Under the pieces are notes generated by a model that worked only from the letters and a program-made list of their open reading frames with translations, did no database searches and had not been told where the DNA came from. Positions 60,817 to 64,000 of a stretch of 64,000 nt of DNA are shown here, piece after piece. Position 1 is the first letter of the stretch; each line of letters starts with the position of its first letter. The DNA is from Lysobacter sp. KIS68-7 (GTDB lineage: Bacteria > Pseudomonadota > Gammaproteobacteria > Xanthomonadales > Xanthomonadaceae), in contig NZ_CP089925.1 of assembly GCF_021284745.1 (NCBI RefSeq), forward strand, positions 2,975,001 through 3,039,000, read 5' to 3'. The position numbers and the translations under genes are program-made.

Positions 60817-62160
60817 TCAGAAATTGATGCCGACCTGTACACCCCAGACCAGCGCGTTCTTGACTTCGTCCGTGCCGCCCGGATGCAGGACATATTGCAG
60901 ATCGGGCTGCACGAAGACGGCACCCTCCTGGATATCGAGGCGATAAGTGAATTCGGCAACATCCTCGTGGCCCTGACCATCCAGCGGACCAGGCAACCGG
61001 CCGACTTGCTGCGCGCGACGCAGTTCGTCACTGAAACGACCGGTCGCGAAACCGACGCTGAGAGCGTCCCGCGGCCGCGCGTCGAACAAGCCCCGCGCAG
61101 AGAGGCCCACGGTGAAGAATGCGGGTAGCTGCTGCCTGCCGGAATCCGGTGCGATCGTGACCGAGCCAATGGCGCCAAGGCCACGATTGCTGCCTGAGCT
61201 GCCGAACGGCACGAGCACCTGGTCGAAAAGACCGTAGGCGCCCCAACTTCCCGACACCTCCGCGCCTGTCTTGAAATCCGTCAGCCGGCCAGCGTCATAC
61301 CAGGCGCCCAGCTTGTAGTTTCCGAGCAGTTGGCTGTCGCCTGGCAGTCCATTGACCTGGTAACCGAACTCGACCATTGCAAACGCAGGCCCGCGTATCG
61401 AAAAGTCGAGACCATGGTGTTCGTCGGCACGAATCCCGAGATCACCGTTGTAGACCGCACCCGTGAGGTAGGTGCGCGGCGTCGGTTTCACCTTTATGAG
61501 CGCCGCCCAGGTGCCGGTGTAGGCAGTCATGCCAGGCGCATCTAGCAGAATTCCGAACGGGTTCCCACAAAACGCGTTGGACACCAAGCCGCAGCTATAC
61601 GCCGAGACCATGAAATCGTCCGTTGCCGCAAACCGCCCAAGGCGGAGCTCGACGCGGTCATTGAACAGCGCTTGCTGATATGAAAAATCAATCAGTCGCC
61701 ACGTCTGGAAGCCGTAAATCTGTTGCGTGCCGAAGACGTTGCCGATGTATTCCTGGGACAGGCTTCGACCCCACCGCTGCGACGCGGACAAAAAGACCGA
61801 GCCGCCCTTGATCCCGAACATCTTGTCGAGATCGCCGACCAGGCTGAGTTCGACGCTCGTGGGAGCCGTAATGCCCTTGGACAGGCCGCCGCTGGCGTTG
61901 CCCGCAAGGTCCGTGACGAGGATCAGCCTCGGTGTCACTCCGTGGCGTTCCAGATCGGACCGGATCCCGCCCCAATCGCCCATCAAGTGATCGGACGGCA
62001 ACACGAGCTCGAAGACACGCGCCGTGGGGTCCCGTGAGGTTTCCCTACCATCGTCCTGCACGGAAGCTGCGGACGCACAGCAGGCGGGGAGAAAGAGAGT
62101 AAGAGCAAGAAGATGCCGCCTTTTTCCAATCCCTCCGAAAGGGACGTGGTTCGTGGACAT
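60817..62160 (-). CDS. OprB-like carbohydrate porin
   Basis: A 447-aa outer-membrane porin. Signal peptide at residues 1-32 (ending ASA), then the OprB signature LMGDWGGIRSDLERHGVT, beta strands with RLGRF and GNPFGILLDAPGM, and a final aromatic-ended strand WGVQVGINF. Usually glucose/carbohydrate-selective in Pseudomonas relatives. Driven by triple-repeat promoter 6. Confidence 0.88.
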   Translation of the reverse strand: MSTNHVPFGGIGKRRHLLALTLFLPACCASAASVQDDGRETSRDPTARVFELVLPSDHLMGDWGGIRSDLERHGVTPRLILVTDLAGNASGGLSKGITAPTSVELSLVGDLDKMFGIKGGSVFLSASQRWGRSLSQEYIGNVFGTQQIYGFQTWRLIDFSYQQALFNDRVELRLGRFAATDDFMVSAYSCGLVSNAFCGNPFGILLDAPGMTAYTGTWAALIKVKPTPRTYLTGAVYNGDLGIRADEHHGLDFSIRGPAFAMVEFGYQVNGLPGDSQLLGNYKLGAWYDAGRLTDFKTGAEVSGSWGAYGLFDQVLVPFGSSGSNRGLGAIGSVTIAPDSGRQQLPAFFTVGLSARGLFDARPRDALSVGFATGRFSDELRRAQQVGRLPGPLDGQGHEDVAEFTYRLDIQEGAVFVQPDLQYVLHPGGTDEVKNALVWGVQVGINF

Positions 62161-62187
62161 TGCGCTGGACTCGCATTTATCAAAGGA

Positions 62188-62242
62188 GTCAGCGTAGGAG
62201 GGCTATGCACGAGAAGGGTCAGCAAACGGTCGGGATTGCGTG
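62188..62242 (-). promoter_or_regulatory. Triple-repeat promoter 6 (OprB porin)
   Basis: Outer repeat degenerate (CACG), then GACC-N7-GACC (62231 to 62217), 20-bp gap, TACGCT at 62196-62191 followed by GAC, ATG 31 bp further. The -10 region is identical to promoter 1. Confidence 0.72.
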
Positions 62243-62463
62243 CGCGCACGTCCGCAATCCAATCCTCCGCGACGATTTTCTGATCGATCCCGCGTGGGCG
62301 GATCAACTACGAAGAGGACGCCAGCATCGCCATTGACCAGTCCTCGACGGTCTCAATCGCCTTGGCTTCCGACGAACACCACACACGGGCGCGTTACGCC
62401 GCGCGCATATTGTCCCTAGGGGCAGGATGGCTCTGCCGAGGCGATCCGTTGATGAGCCCTGAT

Positions 62464-62487
62464 GTCCGCTATCGGCCAACAGCGGTC
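62464..62487. repeat. REP-like palindrome, copy 13
   Basis: GTCCGCTA-TCGGCCAA-CAGCGGTC: same variant as copy 3, with stem mismatches. Lies 101 bases before SnoaL-like copy B. Confidence 0.75.
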
Positions 62488-62587
62488 ACTTTGGTTCCTG
62501 CCAGGTGTTGCTACGCCGGTGCGCCCTTGTCGCTTGGTAAGCCTATCCCCACTTTGATACATCCCAATCTCGGCGAGGGAGTCCCAG

Positions 62588-62914
62588 ATGAAAATCGCGC
62601 TACCAACTCCAATCAAGCTCTACCTGCAAGCCGATGCAGACAAGGACGAGAGTCTCTTCACTCAGTGCTTCGCCCCTGATGCCGAGGTCCGGGACGAAGG
62701 ACGTACGATCAAGGGCGTGGAAGCCATCAGGGTCTGGAAGCGGGACGCGAAGAAGAAGTACCAGTACGAGGTTCATCCGTTGGCTGCGTTACAGGACGGC
62801 GACATGGTGTCGCTGACCGCGCGTCTCACGGGCAAATTCCCCGGCAGCCCGGTCGAGTTGACCTACGCCTTTGTACTGCGGGACGACCGGATCGCCTCGC
62901 TTGAGATCCGCTGA
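62588..62914 (+). CDS. SnoaL-like (NTF2-fold) small protein, copy B
   Basis: A 108-aa paralogue of the gene at 19485-19811 and exactly the same length (MKIALPTPIKLYLQADADKD start, FAPDAEVRDEGRTIKG pocket, GSPVELTYAFVLR end). Differences are scattered and conservative, so it is an old duplication or independent acquisition, not a recent copy. GAGGGAGT precedes the ATG. REP-like copies 13 and 14 flank it. Confidence 0.82.
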   Translation: MKIALPTPIKLYLQADADKDESLFTQCFAPDAEVRDEGRTIKGVEAIRVWKRDAKKKYQYEVHPLAALQDGDMVSLTARLTGKFPGSPVELTYAFVLRDDRIASLEIR

Positions 62915-62928
62915 CGTCTCACACCGGA

Positions 62929-62952
62929 CTTCCGCTTTGGGCCGGAAGCTCC
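62929..62952. repeat. REP-like palindrome, copy 14 (degenerate)
   Basis: CTTCCGCTTTGGGCCGGAAG core with weakened flanks, 14 bases after the stop of SnoaL-like copy B, matching the position of copy 3 after copy A. Confidence 0.6.
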
Positions 62953-62954
62953 GC

Positions 62955-63338
62955 TTAGCTGCATGCGTACTTCGCGAGTTCGTAGGGCAGCGCCGCCGCG
63001 AGAAGGTACGCCAAACCCCAAAGGGCTAGCGCAACAATAGATCCGAGCAGGATGCGAGGCCATTCGATGTGGAGAATTCGCCGACCATCAGGCGTTGTCG
63101 TTTCGCGAAGTCGAATCTTGTTGTAACGCGATTGGAGCTGGGCACCCAAGGCGAACCCAGCGACGACTTCAATCCAAGTGATCCAAATGGGGGCACCGTG
63201 CTGGCGCGCCGTCTCCAGCACTACCATCGTTGCAACAACGCCCAGCAGGTAGAACACCTCAGTTCCGAAGCGATCATGGGCGTTCGGGATCGCCGCCATG
63301 GCGCGGTCGTAGGAGACGGGATCGCGAATCTCGGGCAT
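62955..63338 (-). CDS. Hypothetical small membrane protein
   Basis: A 127-aa protein with three hydrophobic helices (residues about 30-48, 52-68 and 95-118) separated by a basic loop (RYNKIRLRETTTPDG). No family recognised. ATG 63338 has AAGG upstream. The stop is 40 bases beyond SnoaL-like copy B, on the opposite strand. Confidence 0.55.
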   Translation of the reverse strand: MPEIRDPVSYDRAMAAIPNAHDRFGTEVFYLLGVVATMVVLETARQHGAPIWITWIEVVAGFALGAQLQSRYNKIRLRETTTPDGRRILHIEWPRILLGSIVALALWGLAYLLAAALPYELAKYACS

Positions 63339-63373
63339 CGGCGCACCTTCGGTTTTGGGTACGCCGACAATGG

Positions 63374-63814
63374 TTACTGCGAGCCGGGACTGTTGTCTTC
63401 TAGTTTCGACAAGACTTTTTCTCGGGTGCGACGCGCCAAGCGCGTTGGTTCAGAGATTCGCCAGAGGGTTGAGTCTTCCCCTTCGACTTGTCCGGGGCCT
63501 TTGTGTGTGGCTGTGGCGCGAAGTTGAGCACTCGGACACTGCAGCCGCGTGTTTCGGACTCTCGGAAGGTTGAGCGCGACCTTGGACTTGCCATCCGCAC
63601 TCCTCGGACCCGTCGAGAGGCCTCCATGCCACTTGCATCGATTCCCTTGGAGCCGAGGCCCTCGGCAGGGCTTGCCGGCCTTGGTGAGGGCCCTGCAGCG
63701 CCCATGGTGGTGTCGGCAACGGGTACCCCCCTCCTCAGCCCAGGCCCTGCAGGGGGTACCCCCTTTGGTCCTCGCCTTGCACCGAACTCGCCGGGGTTTG
63801 GCCACCAAAGTCAT
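63374..63814 (-). CDS. Cys/His-rich protein with HGGLSTGPRS motif (phage/island-type)
   Basis: About 146 aa from ATG 63814 (longer starts at 63838 or beyond are possible). Two similar Cys modules come first, CKARTKGGTPCRAW and CRALTKAGKPCRGP, with CRHHHGRC between them and then CKWHGGLSTGPRS. The HGG-STGP motif with preceding Cys pairs typifies small zinc-binding proteins carried by phages and islands, where the usual form has one module. The C-terminal 60 residues are basic. Function unknown. Confidence 0.6.
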   Translation of the reverse strand: MTLVAKPRRVRCKARTKGGTPCRAWAEEGGTRCRHHHGRCRALTKAGKPCRGPRLQGNRCKWHGGLSTGPRSADGKSKVALNLPRVRNTRLQCPSAQLRATATHKGPGQVEGEDSTLWRISEPTRLARRTREKVLSKLEDNSPGSQ

Positions 63815-64000
63815 TCGCGCGCGTATGCAAAACGCCATATCTCGGGTGACAGCACCACCCTTCAAGGTACCTGGCCCATGCCTAGTGGGTGCCATGGGGT
63901 ACCCCTCCCTCTTGGTTACCACCCCCGCCCTTCGATTTGGCTCTGCGGCGCTTGCGGAGCTCTTGGGCATGCAGCGGGCATCGGAACTGACCAGGCTTTA

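Larger units (their letters stand above)
62161..62587. other. Gene-free stretch with promoter 6 and REP-like copy 13
   Basis: No gene. Contains promoter 6 (62188-62242) and a palindrome (62464-62487). The second SnoaL-like gene begins at its end. Confidence 0.6.

Overview
The window is 64 kb of high-GC gammaproteobacterial chromosome. Gene content (murein-dipeptide epimerase, Xanthomonadaceae-type small secreted proteins, RND pump, LpxR, OprB, EAL and LuxR signalling proteins) and the dispersed GTCCGCTTt...AAGCGGAC palindromes suggest a Lysobacter-like member of the Xanthomonadaceae. That placement is inference from recognition, not from a search. No rRNA, no intact tRNA, no transposase, no integrase and no CRISPR array was found.

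Layout. (1) 1-17.5 kb is core-like. It holds a murein-peptide recycling operon (DUF819 permease, SH3/NlpC-P60 hydrolase, L-Ala-D/L-Glu epimerase, RpiR-type regulator), a cytoplasmic-looking arylsulfatase, a phenol-degradation-type outer-membrane protein, a YahK-like alcohol dehydrogenase, an EF-hand protein, small redox and detoxification genes (DsbA-like, peroxiredoxin, Ohr) and single enzymes. Between the EF-hand gene and a DUF4136 lipoprotein lies a 562-bp near-perfect inverted repeat. (2) 17.5-31 kb is an accessory region. It opens with a tRNA 3'-end remnant plus terminator (candidate attachment site) and continues as small orphan genes separated by REP-like palindromes. It includes a four-member family of tiny 'YR..(D)G.YLL' proteins and a SnoaL-like gene whose relative sits 43 kb away in the same palindrome setting. 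(3) 31-37 kb carries LysR/gstA, TetR/DoxX, a DUF4267 membrane protein, a LuxR-type regulator and a CSS-EAL protein. (4) 37-45.5 kb is a minus-strand run of efflux and envelope genes (outer-membrane factor, small lipoprotein, adaptor, RND pump, LpxR, a 58-aa protein, TetR, a Spy-like protein), mostly joined by 4-base ATGA overlaps. (5) 45.5-57 kb holds azoR, a half-length MFS gene and a nine-gene minus-strand operon (unknown protein, DyP peroxidase, SDR, DUF4331, SDR, TPR, NicO-like, a cysteine-less flavoprotein, NDH-2-like). (6) 57-62 kb has a large OmpR-wHTH/ATPase regulator, an MgtC-like protein and an OprB porin. (7) The right edge holds the second SnoaL-like gene, a membrane protein and a Cys/His-rich protein.

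Main discovery. Six promoters in regions 4-6 share a triple 11-bp direct repeat GACC-N7-GACC-N7-GACC followed, 20 bp after the last GACC, by a -10-like hexamer about 30 bp before the start codon (74 bp in one case). They drive the efflux/LpxR operon, the half-MFS gene, the nine-gene DyP operon, a 64-aa protein, the MgtC-like gene and OprB. They surround the gene for a roughly 976-aa protein with an N-terminal OmpR-type winged helix and a MalT/AfsR-like ATPase, the protein class known to bind 11-bp direct repeats. I propose that this is a locally encoded regulon for envelope, efflux and redox defence.
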